Source of the DNA: Ignavibacteriota bacterium
GTDB taxonomy: Bacteria; Bacteroidota; Ignavibacteria; Ignavibacteriales; Melioribacteraceae
Assembly (NCBI GenBank): GCA_016713565.1
Contig: JADJOX010000007.1
Coordinates: 62,001 to 126,000, forward strand
Reading direction: 5' to 3'
Length of the DNA stretch: 64,000 bases
Position numbers and translations under genes: made by a program. Position 1 is the first letter of the stretch. Each line of letters begins with the position of its first letter. Shown here in pieces: positions 27,175-36,507 of the stretch. The notes below the pieces were generated by a model that was given only the letters and a program-made list of their open reading frames with translations, searched no databases and was not told where the DNA came from.

Positions 27175-28149
27175 ATGAAAGAAGTTGATCTCTGGATTTT
27201 CATTTACAACAAACTTAACAGAAATATTAAAGTCAATTTACTTATTGTTGCCGATTCAAGTTTATCTTCACCGGGAAAATCCGGTTTTAAAATGGCAATT
27301 TCAGAAGACGTGGAAACTTACGGAACGATTGGCGGTGGCATAATGGAATTTGATATTTTAAATGAAATTAGAGGGACATTAGATCAACCCGAACCAGTAA
27401 ATTTTATTAGAAAGCTTCATCACAGCAAAACAAAGGAAGGTCATACATCCGGCTTGATTTGCGGAGGCACACAGACATTAATTGTTCAGACAATGACAAT
27501 TCAAGAAAGAGATTTGGTTAAAAAAATTATCGATAATTTGGAAGATCAAAGCAGCGGAGTTTTACGGTTAAATCCATTTGGACTTGATTACACTCCAAAT
27601 AAAGAAAACGAAAGGGACATAAATTTATTTTTTGAAGATGAACAAAATTGGCAGTATGAAGAAAATATCGGCTTATTAAATACGGTTTATGTAATCGGCG
27701 GCGGACACGTTGGATTGGCGGTTTCTCGGGCAATGTCGAACTTGGATTTTTATGTTGTAACATTTGATCAAAGAGATGATATAATAACAATGAAACAAAA
27801 TACATTTTCGCATAAAAAAATTATTACAAAATTTGAAGAAGTAAATAAATTTATTCGCGAATCAAAAAAATCTTATGCGGTAATAGTAACTCCAAATCAT
27901 GACGGCGATAAAGAAGCATTAAAATCAATAATCGGAATGAATTTAAAGTACATTGGTCTAATGGGAAGTTCAAAAAAATCAGATAGTATTTTCAAACATT
28001 TAACTGATGAAGGAATAAATCCTGAATTATTTAAAAAAGTTCATACACCGGTTGGAATTGATATAAATGCGGAATCGCCAGAAGAAATTGCAATTAGTAT
28101 TTCCGCGGAGATCATTAAAATTAAAAATCAAATGTTATTTAATAGCTAA
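27175..28149 (+). CDS. xdhC: XdhC/CoxI-family molybdenum cofactor maturation factor
   Basis: A 324-residue cytoplasmic protein. The N-terminal XdhC_CoxI domain carries TYGTIGGGIMEFDIL and GLICGGTQTLIVQTM; the C-terminal Rossmann domain shows VYVIGGGHVGLAVSRAMSN, FDQRDD, VIVTPNHDGDKEAL and IGLMGSSKKSD. XdhC binds molybdenum cofactor, promotes its sulfuration and delivers it to xanthine dehydrogenase. It follows xdhB by 126 bases on the same strand and may serve both xanthine dehydrogenases here. Its end is 19 bases from a convergent oxidoreductase gene. Confidence 0.93.
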   Translation: MKEVDLWIFIYNKLNRNIKVNLLIVADSSLSSPGKSGFKMAISEDVETYGTIGGGIMEFDILNEIRGTLDQPEPVNFIRKLHHSKTKEGHTSGLICGGTQTLIVQTMTIQERDLVKKIIDNLEDQSSGVLRLNPFGLDYTPNKENERDINLFFEDEQNWQYEENIGLLNTVYVIGGGHVGLAVSRAMSNLDFYVVTFDQRDDIITMKQNTFSHKKIITKFEEVNKFIRESKKSYAVIVTPNHDGDKEALKSIIGMNLKYIGLMGSSKKSDSIFKHLTDEGINPELFKKVHTPVGIDINAESPEEIAISISAEIIKIKNQMLFNS

Positions 28150-28168
28150 AATTTTTCCCCATTTTTAA

Positions 28169-29266
28169 CTATTTCAAATAAACAGCTTTCCCGGTTTTAG
28201 AGCTTAGTTTTGCCGCGTCCAAAATTTCAACAACAATAATATTTGTTTCTAATGAAGACAGATCATAAGGTTGTAATTTAATCTCTCCATTTATCATTGC
28301 GGCAAAAAACGAAAATGGATCATTATAAGGTTTAGGTAATTCAGTTAATTTTTTTCGATTTTCAGTTTCTCTCTCATTCAATCTATATCTTAAATCGAAT
28401 TTATTATCACAAATTATATAGCCGCTTTGCCCGTATATTTCAATATCTTTTCTTGAAATTGGCCAATTCCATGAAGCTTGAATAATTGCTTGCGCTTTAG
28501 AATATTTTAGAATTATTGTAGCTTCATCATCAACCTTAGAATAAATTTCAGGCTTTATTGTTTGTGTAACTGCAGTAACAGATATTGGTTTTACACCTTT
28601 CATCAGCCAAGTAACCAAATCAGCTCCATAACATCCAAAATCTGTAACAGCGCCTCCTCCATTTAAAACCGGATCCGTTAACCAATCTAGAAATTCTTTA
28701 TTAACTCCTATTTCTTTTGGACCTTGATGACCATCATGTACGACTAGTTTTCTTAATTCGCCAATTTTCGCCGAATCAACCATCTTATATGCTAATTGGT
28801 TTGTAGGATACCAAGTAGTCTCATAATTTGTTATCAAATGAATATTATTCTTATCAGCCAATTTTTTCATTTCTTTTGCGTGCTCAAGACTTACCGCCAA
28901 GGGTTTTTCAACCATCACATGTATACCAAGCGGCGCAAAAGTTTTAACCACATTTAAGTGATCATAAATAGAGCCGAAAGCAGCTACCGCATCCGGCATT
29001 TTAGATTTCAACATTTCTTCGGATGACGTGAAAAATATTTCATTTGGTAAGTTATAATCTTTTGCCATTCTTTTAGAAAGTTCAATGTCTTTCTCTACAA
29101 TTGCAATAATTTCAACGTCACCAATATTTGCTCTTCCCAATAACCCATGTACGTGTGAATGCGATAATCCTATAATCGCAATTTTTAACGGCTTGGACCC
29201 ATAAGTCGGGATCTGTAAAAATGAAATGAATGAAATTATTAATATTAAGAATGATTTAATTTTCAT
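28169..29266 (-). CDS. Exported Gfo/Idh/MocA-family oxidoreductase
   Basis: A 365-residue NAD(P)-dependent oxidoreductase with an N-terminal signal sequence (SFLILIISFISFLQIPTYG), so it probably acts in the periplasm. The nucleotide fold shows KIAIIGLSHSHVHGLLGR, and EKPLA (in VMVEKPLAVSLEHAKEM) marks the family; GGAVTDFGCYGADLVTWLM belongs to the C-terminal substrate domain. No Tat twin-arginine is visible, although exported members often carry one and a bound cofactor, so export before cofactor binding is a puzzle. It is on the opposite strand within the purine island and probably not part of that pathway; a sugar or cyclitol substrate is more likely. Confidence 0.85.
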   Translation of the reverse strand: MKIKSFLILIISFISFLQIPTYGSKPLKIAIIGLSHSHVHGLLGRANIGDVEIIAIVEKDIELSKRMAKDYNLPNEIFFTSSEEMLKSKMPDAVAAFGSIYDHLNVVKTFAPLGIHVMVEKPLAVSLEHAKEMKKLADKNNIHLITNYETTWYPTNQLAYKMVDSAKIGELRKLVVHDGHQGPKEIGVNKEFLDWLTDPVLNGGGAVTDFGCYGADLVTWLMKGVKPISVTAVTQTIKPEIYSKVDDEATIILKYSKAQAIIQASWNWPISRKDIEIYGQSGYIICDNKFDLRYRLNERETENRKKLTELPKPYNDPFSFFAAMINGEIKLQPYDLSSLETNIIVVEILDAAKLSSKTGKAVYLK

Positions 29267-29320
29267 ATCGAATACAAATTTTGTTTGTAAATTATTTGTT
29301 ATATAAAGTTACCATTACTT

Positions 29321-29334
29321 TTTAAGATCTTAAA
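29321..29334. promoter_or_regulatory. 14-base palindrome in divergent promoter region
   Basis: TTTAAGATCTTAAA is a perfect dyad midway in the 234-base gap between the divergent oxidoreductase and ygfK-type genes. It could be a shared operator; the AT-rich background makes chance possible. The rest of the gap shows only AT-rich sequence. Confidence 0.25.
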
Positions 29335-29500
29335 GATTCTTGTAATATATTTTTTTATCAAGATAAAGTACTTAATTATAACTTAAAAATAATATGTGAT
29401 TTTCAAACTTTTTGTTACTGATAGTTATATTTTTTTTTGATAATTTCTTAATCATATTATCATTATTTAATTTTATATTTTACCAAAAACATAATTATTG

Positions 29501-32500
29501 ATGAGCGATAAATTTTATAGAATTCCAATTGAAAGACTTCTGACATGGATTCTTAACGAAGAAAAACATGGAAGAATTTTTGGTCTATACAAAGAAAATC
29601 TTTTCATACCTAAATCATCGGATCCATATCGAATGATAAGATATGGACAGTTGTTGGAAACTCCGGTTGGGGTTGCCGCGGGTCCGCATACGCAAATGGC
29701 TCATAATATTATATCATCTTGGCTGGTTGGCGCAAGATATTTAGAGTTAAAAACGGTTCAGACACTTGATAAATTAGAAGTAACAAAACCTTGCATCGAT
29801 ATGGAAGATGAAGGCTATAACTGCGAGTGGTCTCAAGAATTAAGAATTAAAGATTCATTTGACGAATATTTGAACGCTTGGATTATTATTCACATACTAA
29901 AACATAAATTCGGCTGGGATTTAACTCAAGCAGGATTTATATTTAATATGAGTGTGGGTTATAATTTAGACGGAATTTTAAAACCAAACGTTCAATGGTT
30001 TTTTGAGAAAATGAATGACTGTAAATTTGAAAAAGATGATAAATTAAATATACTTTCAAATTTATATCCGGACATTCATAAAATTGAAATCCCCGATCAA
30101 ATTTCAAATAATGTAACTCTCTCTACAATGCATGGCTGTCCCGCAAATGAAATTGAAAGTATTGGAAAATATCTAATCGAGAATAAAAAACTTCATACTA
30201 CTATTAAATTAAATCCAACATTATTAGGACCAGACAGATTACGATTTATTTTAAATAATAAATTAGGCTATAATATTACAATACCCGATGATGCTTTTGA
30301 ACATGACTTAAAATATTCCGACGCACTTAATATGATAGATGTTCTTTCAAAATGTGCCAACGATAATAAAGTTGAATTTGGTTTAAAGCTGACCAATACT
30401 TTGGAATCATTGAATTCGACAAGCTGGCTTCCTCATAGCGAAAAGATGGTTTATACGAGCGGACGAGCGCTTCATCCAATAAGCATAAACCTTGCGGAAA
30501 AACTTCAAAGCGATTTCAACGGTAAATTAGATATTTCATTTTCAGCCGGCGTTGATGCTCTTAACGTTTCTGATACATTAGCTTGTAATTTAAAACCAAT
30601 AACCGTTTGCTCTGATCTGCTAAAGCCTGGAGGATATTTACGTTTAACACAATATTTTGAAGAACTTGATAAAAACTTTATTAAACTGAATTCAAATTGC
30701 ATTGATAATTTTGTTAAAATAGTCTCGGGCACTGATGATATTGCAAAAGCCGGTTTAACAAATCTACGAAAATATTCACTAGCGTTATTAGAGCAAAAAC
30801 AATATTACAAATCATTTTTCCCATATAAGAATATTAAAACTTCGCGAGATCTTACCAAATATGATTGTATTTACGCGCCTTGTATTGAAGCGTGTGCTGT
30901 TTCGCAAAATGTACCTGAATATATTTATCATACAGCCAACGGCAATTTTGATAAAGCCATTAAAGTAATTTTGGAAGATAATCCGCTGCCAAATATTACG
31001 GGAAATGTTTGTGATCATTTATGTCAGTCAAAATGCACCAGAATGAATTACGACAATCCACTATTGATCAGAAGTATAAAAAGATTCAACGCGGAAAAAT
31101 TTGATGAGAATTTAAATTTAATAGTGAAAAATAAAAATGGTATTAAGGTTTCAGTAATTGGCGCAGGACCGGCAGGATTATCGTGTGCTTATTTTTTAGC
31201 GTTGGAAGGATTTGACGTTCAAGTTTATGAAAGTAGATCTTTTGCCGGCGGAATGGTTTCCGATACAATTCCTTCATTTAGAATTACGGATCAGCAAATT
31301 AAATCAGATATTCAAATTATTGAATCTCTCGGAGTTAAATTTTTGTTTGATCAAAAAGTAACAGCAAAACTTTTCAGTAAAATTAAAGAAGAAAGTAAAT
31401 TTGTTTTTATTGGAATTGGAGCACAAAAAGCAAAACTCTTAGATATAAAAGGTGAAGATCTCGAGAATGTATTTGACCAATTAAAATTTCTATCAAAAGT
31501 CAGACATAATACAGATTTGGATTTAGGGAAGACTGTTGGAATAATTGGTGGAGGTAATTCCGCGGTTGATGCGGCAAGAACATCAAAAAGACTTGTTGGC
31601 AATAACGGAAATGTTGCCGTAATTTACCGAAGAACAATAAACGAAATGCCGGCGGATAGAGAAGAAATAAATGCTTTGGTCAATGAGGGAATTTACATAT
31701 TTGAACTTACTTCTCCTCTATCAATAAATAAACTTGAAAACAAGCTGGAATTAACATGCGTAAAAATGCAGCTTGGCGAACCTGATGAAAGTGGAAGAAG
31801 AAAACCAAAACCAATTATTGATTCAGAATTTTCTATGAAATTCGATTCAATAATTACCGCAATTGGCCAGGAAATAAATTTGGATTTTATTGAAAATGAT
31901 AAATTGATAATTAAAGAAAATAATGAAACTCAATTCGCAAATGTATACGTCGGTGGCGATGTTATTCGCGGAGCGGATTCTTTAATAAATGCCATAGCCG
32001 ACGGAAAAAATGCGGCTCTTTCAATTATACAAAAAGCAGCTGAAGAAAATATTTTAACTAAACTTGAAATTGAAAATAAACTATCATTATCTGAATTTCA
32101 AAAGAAACAAAGTTTACGCAAATACGGTAATAATATACCGGAAATTAGTATTGACGATCGTAATAATTTTAATTTAGTTCATCCCAACTTAAGTGATATT
32201 CAAGCAGTTTCAGAAGCACAACGATGCTTATACTGCAATGATATTTGTAATATTTGCGTCGGTGTTTGTCCAAATTTTGCTAATGTTTCATTTGAATCAA
32301 ATAAAACAATAATTCCAATTTATTCAGTAAGTAAAAATGATTCAATACAAAAAGTTGTTACAGATTATTTAAATATTGAACAAACATATCAAATTTTTAA
32401 TATTGGAGATTTTTGTAATGAATGCGGCAATTGTAATACTTTTTGTCCTACAAACTCTGCACCATACTTAACTAAACCCAAATTTTATTTAACAAGAGAA

Positions 32501-32761
32501 AGCTTTGATGAAGAAGATAATTGCTATTTTTTAAGTAAAGATTCAATTGAATATAAAAGCAATGGAGAAATAGAAAAAGTAATTTTGGAAAAAGATTATT
32601 TTATTTATTCATTTGATAAAACAAAAATAACATATAATAAAAATTATGATATTGTTAATATTGAAACAAACATCAAATTCAGTAAAAAGTTAGATAAAGC
32701 GGCAGAAATGATTTACTTAATTTCTAACTTAAATAATTTTTCAATATTTAATATGATTTAA
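29501..32761 (+). CDS. ygfK: YgfK-type iron-sulfur flavoprotein (putative selenate reductase subunit)
   Basis: A 1087-residue protein matching YgfK end to end. The N-terminal dihydroorotate-dehydrogenase-like barrel shows TPVGVAAGPHTQMAHNIISS and LELKTVQTLDKLEVTKPCID; the middle is a GltD-like module with [4Fe-4S] cysteines (CIEACAVSQN near 460, CDHLCQSKC near 502), an FAD loop (VIGAGPAGLSCAYFL near 553) and an NAD(P) loop (GIIGGGNSAVDAART near 682); the C-terminal end has ferredoxin-type cysteines (CNDICNICVGVCPN, CNECGNCNTFCPT). ATG at 29501 follows a TTG. In other bacteria ygfK lies with purine-degradation and selenium-dependent hydroxylase genes, as here; its exact reaction is not settled, and an electron-transfer role in anaerobic purine breakdown is likely. 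Confidence 0.87.
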   Translation: MSDKFYRIPIERLLTWILNEEKHGRIFGLYKENLFIPKSSDPYRMIRYGQLLETPVGVAAGPHTQMAHNIISSWLVGARYLELKTVQTLDKLEVTKPCIDMEDEGYNCEWSQELRIKDSFDEYLNAWIIIHILKHKFGWDLTQAGFIFNMSVGYNLDGILKPNVQWFFEKMNDCKFEKDDKLNILSNLYPDIHKIEIPDQISNNVTLSTMHGCPANEIESIGKYLIENKKLHTTIKLNPTLLGPDRLRFILNNKLGYNITIPDDAFEHDLKYSDALNMIDVLSKCANDNKVEFGLKLTNTLESLNSTSWLPHSEKMVYTSGRALHPISINLAEKLQSDFNGKLDISFSAGVDALNVSDTLACNLKPITVCSDLLKPGGYLRLTQYFEELDKNFIKLNSNCIDNFVKIVSGTDDIAKAGLTNLRKYSLALLEQKQYYKSFFPYKNIKTSRDLTKYDCIYAPCIEACAVSQNVPEYIYHTANGNFDKAIKVILEDNPLPNITGNVCDHLCQSKCTRMNYDNPLLIRSIKRFNAEKFDENLNLIVKNKNGIKVSVIGAGPAGLSCAYFLALEGFDVQVYESRSFAGGMVSDTIPSFRITDQQIKSDIQIIESLGVKFLFDQKVTAKLFSKIKEESKFVFIGIGAQKAKLLDIKGEDLENVFDQLKFLSKVRHNTDLDLGKTVGIIGGGNSAVDAARTSKRLVGNNGNVAVIYRRTINEMPADREEINALVNEGIYIFELTSPLSINKLENKLELTCVKMQLGEPDESGRRKPKPIIDSEFSMKFDSIITAIGQEINLDFIENDKLIIKENNETQFANVYVGGDVIRGADSLINAIADGKNAALSIIQKAAEENILTKLEIENKLSLSEFQKKQSLRKYGNNIPEISIDDRNNFNLVHPNLSDIQAVSEAQRCLYCNDICNICVGVCPNFANVSFESNKTIIPIYSVSKNDSIQKVVTDYLNIEQTYQIFNIGDFCNECGNCNTFCPTNSAPYLTKPKFYLTRESFDEEDNCYFLSKDSIEYKSNGEIEKVILEKDYFIYSFDKTKITYNKNYDIVNIETNIKFSKKLDKAAEMIYLISNLNNFSIFNMI

Positions 32762-32780
32762 TAACTCTGATTAAAGTCAA

Positions 32781-32807
32781 TTTGATTAAAATTAATTTTT
32801 AATCAAA
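32781..32807. promoter_or_regulatory. AT-rich inverted repeat upstream of the second xanthine dehydrogenase
   Basis: TTTGATTAAAA and TTTTAATCAAA form a perfect 11-base dyad with a five-base spacer, and a further GATTAAA copy lies just before it. Placed 20 bases after the ygfK stop and 103 bases before the next start, it could be an operator or a weak hairpin; there is no T run to make it a clear terminator. Confidence 0.3.
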
Positions 32808-32909
32808 ACATTGTGATAATTGAATTGGGTTAATTATGAAACTTAGTTTAATTGGTAATTTTAAGCCGATAAGTTTTTTTAATTAACTGTATTCTTATTT
32901 GAGAATTAT

Positions 32910-35468
32910 ATGAAATTTACATTAAACGGAAAACAAAAAGAATATTCCGGCGATCCGGAATTATCACTTTTAAAATACCTTCGTAATATTGAAGAAATTA
33001 TTTCGCTCAAAGATGGATGTTCTCCTCAAGCATCATGCGGCGCGTGTACGGTTGAATTAAACGGAAAGGCGGTACTTGCATGCGCAATTCCAATGAAGAA
33101 GATTGAAGCTGGAAATGTATATACAGTAGAAGGCATCGAAAATAAAATACAGGAAATTTTTGCTAATGCTTTTTCAGAAAGAGGAGGATTGCAATGCGGA
33201 TTTTGCACTCCGGGAATTGTAATGCAGACAAAAGTTTTATTGAAAAATAATTCGGATCCAAGTGATGAAGAAATTAGAAATGCCTTAACTCCAAATTTAT
33301 GCAGATGCACCGGTTATACGAAAATTATAGATTCAATTAAATATGCTGCCAAAGCAATTAGAGAAAACAAAACAATTCCCAAACCCAAATCAGATGGAAA
33401 AGTTGGTTCGCGTCATCCTAAATACGGCTCTACAGAATTAACACTTGGTAAGGCGCTTTTTGTAGATGATATGAAATTCGACGGAATGGTTTTCGGGTCA
33501 TTGAAATTCAGCGATCACCCAAGGTCTATAATTAAAAATATTAATTACAGTAATGTTTTAAATACTCAAGGAGTCTGCAAGGTATTAACGGCAAAAGATA
33601 TTCCAGGTTCTAGAAATACTGGCTTAATAATAAATGATTGGCCGATGATGATTGATATTGGCGAAGAGACAAGATATGTTGGAGATGTTTTAGCTATTGT
33701 TATAGCGGAAACACAAACGGTTGCACGGAATGCAGTAAAATCAATTGAAGTTGATTATGATATTTTGGAACCGTTGACTGATATGGAAAAAGCGCTTGAT
33801 AAAGACGCACCATTAATTCATTCAACTGGAAACTTACTATCGGAAACAATTATACAGCGTGGAAACTTAGATGAGGCAAGGATAAACTCAAAATATATTT
33901 CGTCCGGCATTTACAATACACAAATGATAGAACATGCGTTTATGGAACCGGAATCTGCTATTGCTCTTAATACTAATGAGGGAATTACAATCTATTCTCA
34001 AGGCCAAGGCGTTTACGAAGACAGATCGCAAATAGCTAAAGTGCTGAATTTACCGGAAGATAAAGTAAGAGTAATTCTTGTTCCTAATGGCGGAGGTTTT
34101 GGCGGTAAAGAAGATCTATCCGTTCAGCATCACGCTGCATTGTGCTCTTATCTTCTAAAAAGACCAGTTAAGATAACACTCACAAGAGATGAATCTATTT
34201 TAATGCATCCTAAACGTCATCCACTTAGAATGAATTATGAAGTTGGATGCAATAAAGACGGAAAATTAACTTTTATAAACGTAGATATACTTGGCGACAC
34301 AGGAGCTTATGCCTCAGTTAGAATGAAAGTATTGGAAAGAGCTGCGGGACATTCAACCGGAGCCTATACAATTCCCAACGCTAATATTATTAGCAGAGCA
34401 GTTTATACTAATAATTTACCATGCGGCGCTATGCGCGGATTTGGAGTAAACCAAGTTACTTTTGCTATTGAAAGCTGCATAGATGAGCTTTGCGAAAAAG
34501 GCGGATTTGATAGATGGCAGTTTAGATATGACAATGCAATTAAAAATGGAGATCAAACTTCAACAGGACAAATAATTCGCAATGGGTCCGGAGTAAGAGA
34601 AACACTACTTGCTGTTAAAGAAATATTTAAGAATTCTAAATTTGCCGGTATTGCATGCGGTATTAAAAATACCGGAATTGGCAATGGAATGCCGGATGAA
34701 GGAATTGTTAAAATCGATATCGTCGCAAAAGATAAAATTATTCTGCATCACGGTTGGACTGAAATGGGTCAAGGTGTGAACACTATGGCGGTTCAATTCT
34801 TGGTTGATGAAATAGGAATTGATCCAAATATAATCATAGTAGATGTTGATACTTTTTTTGAAGCAAGATCAGGAATGACAACAGCTTCAAGAGCAACATC
34901 AATTATTGGGAATTCAATTAAAGAAGCTTGTAAAGAACTTAAAAATGATTTACAAAGTAATAAAATTGAAAATCTTATCGGTAAAACATATTCCGGTCAG
35001 TGGATATGCAATTGGACAACAAAACCTGAAGATAAGACTGGTGAAATAATAACTCATTACTCATATAGTTATGCAACACAAGTTGTAATATTAAATGATA
35101 ATGGTGAAATTGAAAAAGTTGTTGCCGCACATGATGCAGGTAAAATTATAAATCCTACTTTGTTTGAAGGACAAATTGAAGGTTCGGTTCACATGGGACT
35201 TGGATACGCCATATCAGAAGAAATTGAATTGGAAAAAGGAAGACCCAAAAGTACTCATTTGAGAAAAATGGGAGTTCTTAGAGCTAAAAACACACCTCAA
35301 ATTGAAGTGATTGGAATTGAGGTAAATGATCCAAATGGTCCGCATGGCGCAAAAGGAGTTGGAGAAATTGGATTAGTCCCAACAGCTGCCGCTGTTGCCA
35401 ATGCTTTTTATCAGTATGACAAGACACGTTATTACAGACTTCCAATAAAGAAAAGAAACAGAAAATAA
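32910..35468 (+). CDS. Selenium-dependent-type xanthine dehydrogenase (2Fe-2S + molybdopterin fusion)
   Basis: An 852-residue molybdenum hydroxylase that fuses the [2Fe-2S] domains directly to the molybdopterin domain, with no FAD domain. First-cluster cysteines are Cys37, Cys43, Cys46 and Cys58 (CSPQASCGACTV); the second has Cys96, Cys99, Cys131 and Cys133. The catalytic part shows GGGFGGKEDLSVQHHAA, CGAMRGFGVNQVTFAIE, TEMGQGVNTMAV and the catalytic Glu in GVGEIGLVP. This matches the selenium-dependent xanthine dehydrogenase/XdhD type, which uses a labile selenium ligand rather than selenocysteine; no in-frame TGA is present. Without FAD it needs an external electron acceptor, for which the adjacent YgfK is a candidate. 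Confidence 0.85.
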   Translation: MKFTLNGKQKEYSGDPELSLLKYLRNIEEIISLKDGCSPQASCGACTVELNGKAVLACAIPMKKIEAGNVYTVEGIENKIQEIFANAFSERGGLQCGFCTPGIVMQTKVLLKNNSDPSDEEIRNALTPNLCRCTGYTKIIDSIKYAAKAIRENKTIPKPKSDGKVGSRHPKYGSTELTLGKALFVDDMKFDGMVFGSLKFSDHPRSIIKNINYSNVLNTQGVCKVLTAKDIPGSRNTGLIINDWPMMIDIGEETRYVGDVLAIVIAETQTVARNAVKSIEVDYDILEPLTDMEKALDKDAPLIHSTGNLLSETIIQRGNLDEARINSKYISSGIYNTQMIEHAFMEPESAIALNTNEGITIYSQGQGVYEDRSQIAKVLNLPEDKVRVILVPNGGGFGGKEDLSVQHHAALCSYLLKRPVKITLTRDESILMHPKRHPLRMNYEVGCNKDGKLTFINVDILGDTGAYASVRMKVLERAAGHSTGAYTIPNANIISRAVYTNNLPCGAMRGFGVNQVTFAIESCIDELCEKGGFDRWQFRYDNAIKNGDQTSTGQIIRNGSGVRETLLAVKEIFKNSKFAGIACGIKNTGIGNGMPDEGIVKIDIVAKDKIILHHGWTEMGQGVNTMAVQFLVDEIGIDPNIIIVDVDTFFEARSGMTTASRATSIIGNSIKEACKELKNDLQSNKIENLIGKTYSGQWICNWTTKPEDKTGEIITHYSYSYATQVVILNDNGEIEKVVAAHDAGKIINPTLFEGQIEGSVHMGLGYAISEEIELEKGRPKSTHLRKMGVLRAKNTPQIEVIGIEVNDPNGPHGAKGVGEIGLVPTAAAVANAFYQYDKTRYYRLPIKKRNRK

Positions 35469-35484
35469 TTTTAAGAGGATACAT

Positions 35485-36507
35485 TTGAGTTCATTCGATT
35501 TAAACGAGTTTATCATTAACATGCCTAAGGCAGAATTACATTTACATATAGAAGGTTCCTTTGAACCGGAACTAATGTTTGCGATTGCTGAACGAAACAA
35601 ATTGAAAATAAAATATAATTCCGTTGATGAATTGAAATCAGCCTATAAGTTCAATAATCTTCAAGAATTTTTAGATATTTATTATGCGGGCGCTAATGTA
35701 CTTTTAAGTGAAGAAGATTTTTATGATCTCACATTAGCATATTTCGAAAAGATAAATTCCCAAAATGTTATTCATACAGAGATTATGTTTGATCCGCAAA
35801 CTCATACTGATAGAGGTGTTGAATTTGAAACAGTTATAAATGGAATTAAAAATGCTCAGGATACGGCAAAACAAAAATATGGAATCACGTCAAAATTAAT
35901 TATGAGCTTTCTTCGTCATTTAGATGAAGATTCTGCATTTAATACATTAGAACAATCACTGCCCTACAAAAATTTAATTACCGCAGTTGGTTTGGATTCT
36001 TCCGAAATTGGAAATCCGCCTTCTAAATTTAAAAATGTTTTTAAAGAAGCAAAAATAGCAGGATATAAAGCAGTTGCTCACGCCGGTGAGGAAGGTCCCG
36101 CTGAATATGTTTGGGACGCAATAAATAATTTATCTGTTTCACGAATAGACCATGGTAATAGATCTTTAGACGATGATAATTTAGTAAACGATTTAGTCAA
36201 AAATAAAATGCCGCTGACAGTTTGTCCGTTATCAAATATAAAATTATGCAATGTAGATAAAATTGAAAATCATCCCATAAAAATAATGCTGAGTAAAGGA
36301 TTAAACTCGACTGTTAATTCAGATGATCCTGCATATTTCGGCGGTTATATAAATGAGAACTATATTGCAGTTACAAAAGCGCTGGATTTAACTAAAGACG
36401 ATCTTTATCAGCTTGCACAAAATTCATTTAATTCTTCATTCATATCAAATGAAGAAAAAGAGAATTATATACGGAAACTAAATTTATATTTTGAGAATTC
36501 TAAATGA
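35485..36507 (+). CDS. Adenine deaminase (adenosine-deaminase-like family)
   Basis: A 340-residue zinc amidohydrolase. PKAELHLHIEGSFEPELMFAIAER, YYAGANVLLSEEDFYDL, MFDPQTHTDRGVEFE, GLDSSEIGNPPSKF, AHAGEEGPAEYVWDA, RIDHGNRSL, PLTVCPLSNIKLC and VNSDDPAYFGGYINEN follow the bacterial/fungal adenine deaminase subgroup rather than true adenosine deaminase. Metal ligands are the two His of HLH (19 and 21), the His of HAGEEG and an Asp in NSDDPA. The product, hypoxanthine, is the substrate of the xanthine dehydrogenases upstream, which gives a coherent path. TTG start with AAGAGG upstream, 16 bases after the dehydrogenase gene; it overlaps the next gene by four bases. Confidence 0.88.
   Translation: MSSFDLNEFIINMPKAELHLHIEGSFEPELMFAIAERNKLKIKYNSVDELKSAYKFNNLQEFLDIYYAGANVLLSEEDFYDLTLAYFEKINSQNVIHTEIMFDPQTHTDRGVEFETVINGIKNAQDTAKQKYGITSKLIMSFLRHLDEDSAFNTLEQSLPYKNLITAVGLDSSEIGNPPSKFKNVFKEAKIAGYKAVAHAGEEGPAEYVWDAINNLSVSRIDHGNRSLDDDNLVNDLVKNKMPLTVCPLSNIKLCNVDKIENHPIKIMLSKGLNSTVNSDDPAYFGGYINENYIAVTKALDLTKDDLYQLAQNSFNSSFISNEEKENYIRKLNLYFENSK

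Noticed and set aside
32910..35468. Selenocysteine-containing enzyme
   Set aside because: The frame has no internal TGA codon and no adjacent SECIS-like need; selenium in this family is a labile cofactor ligand.
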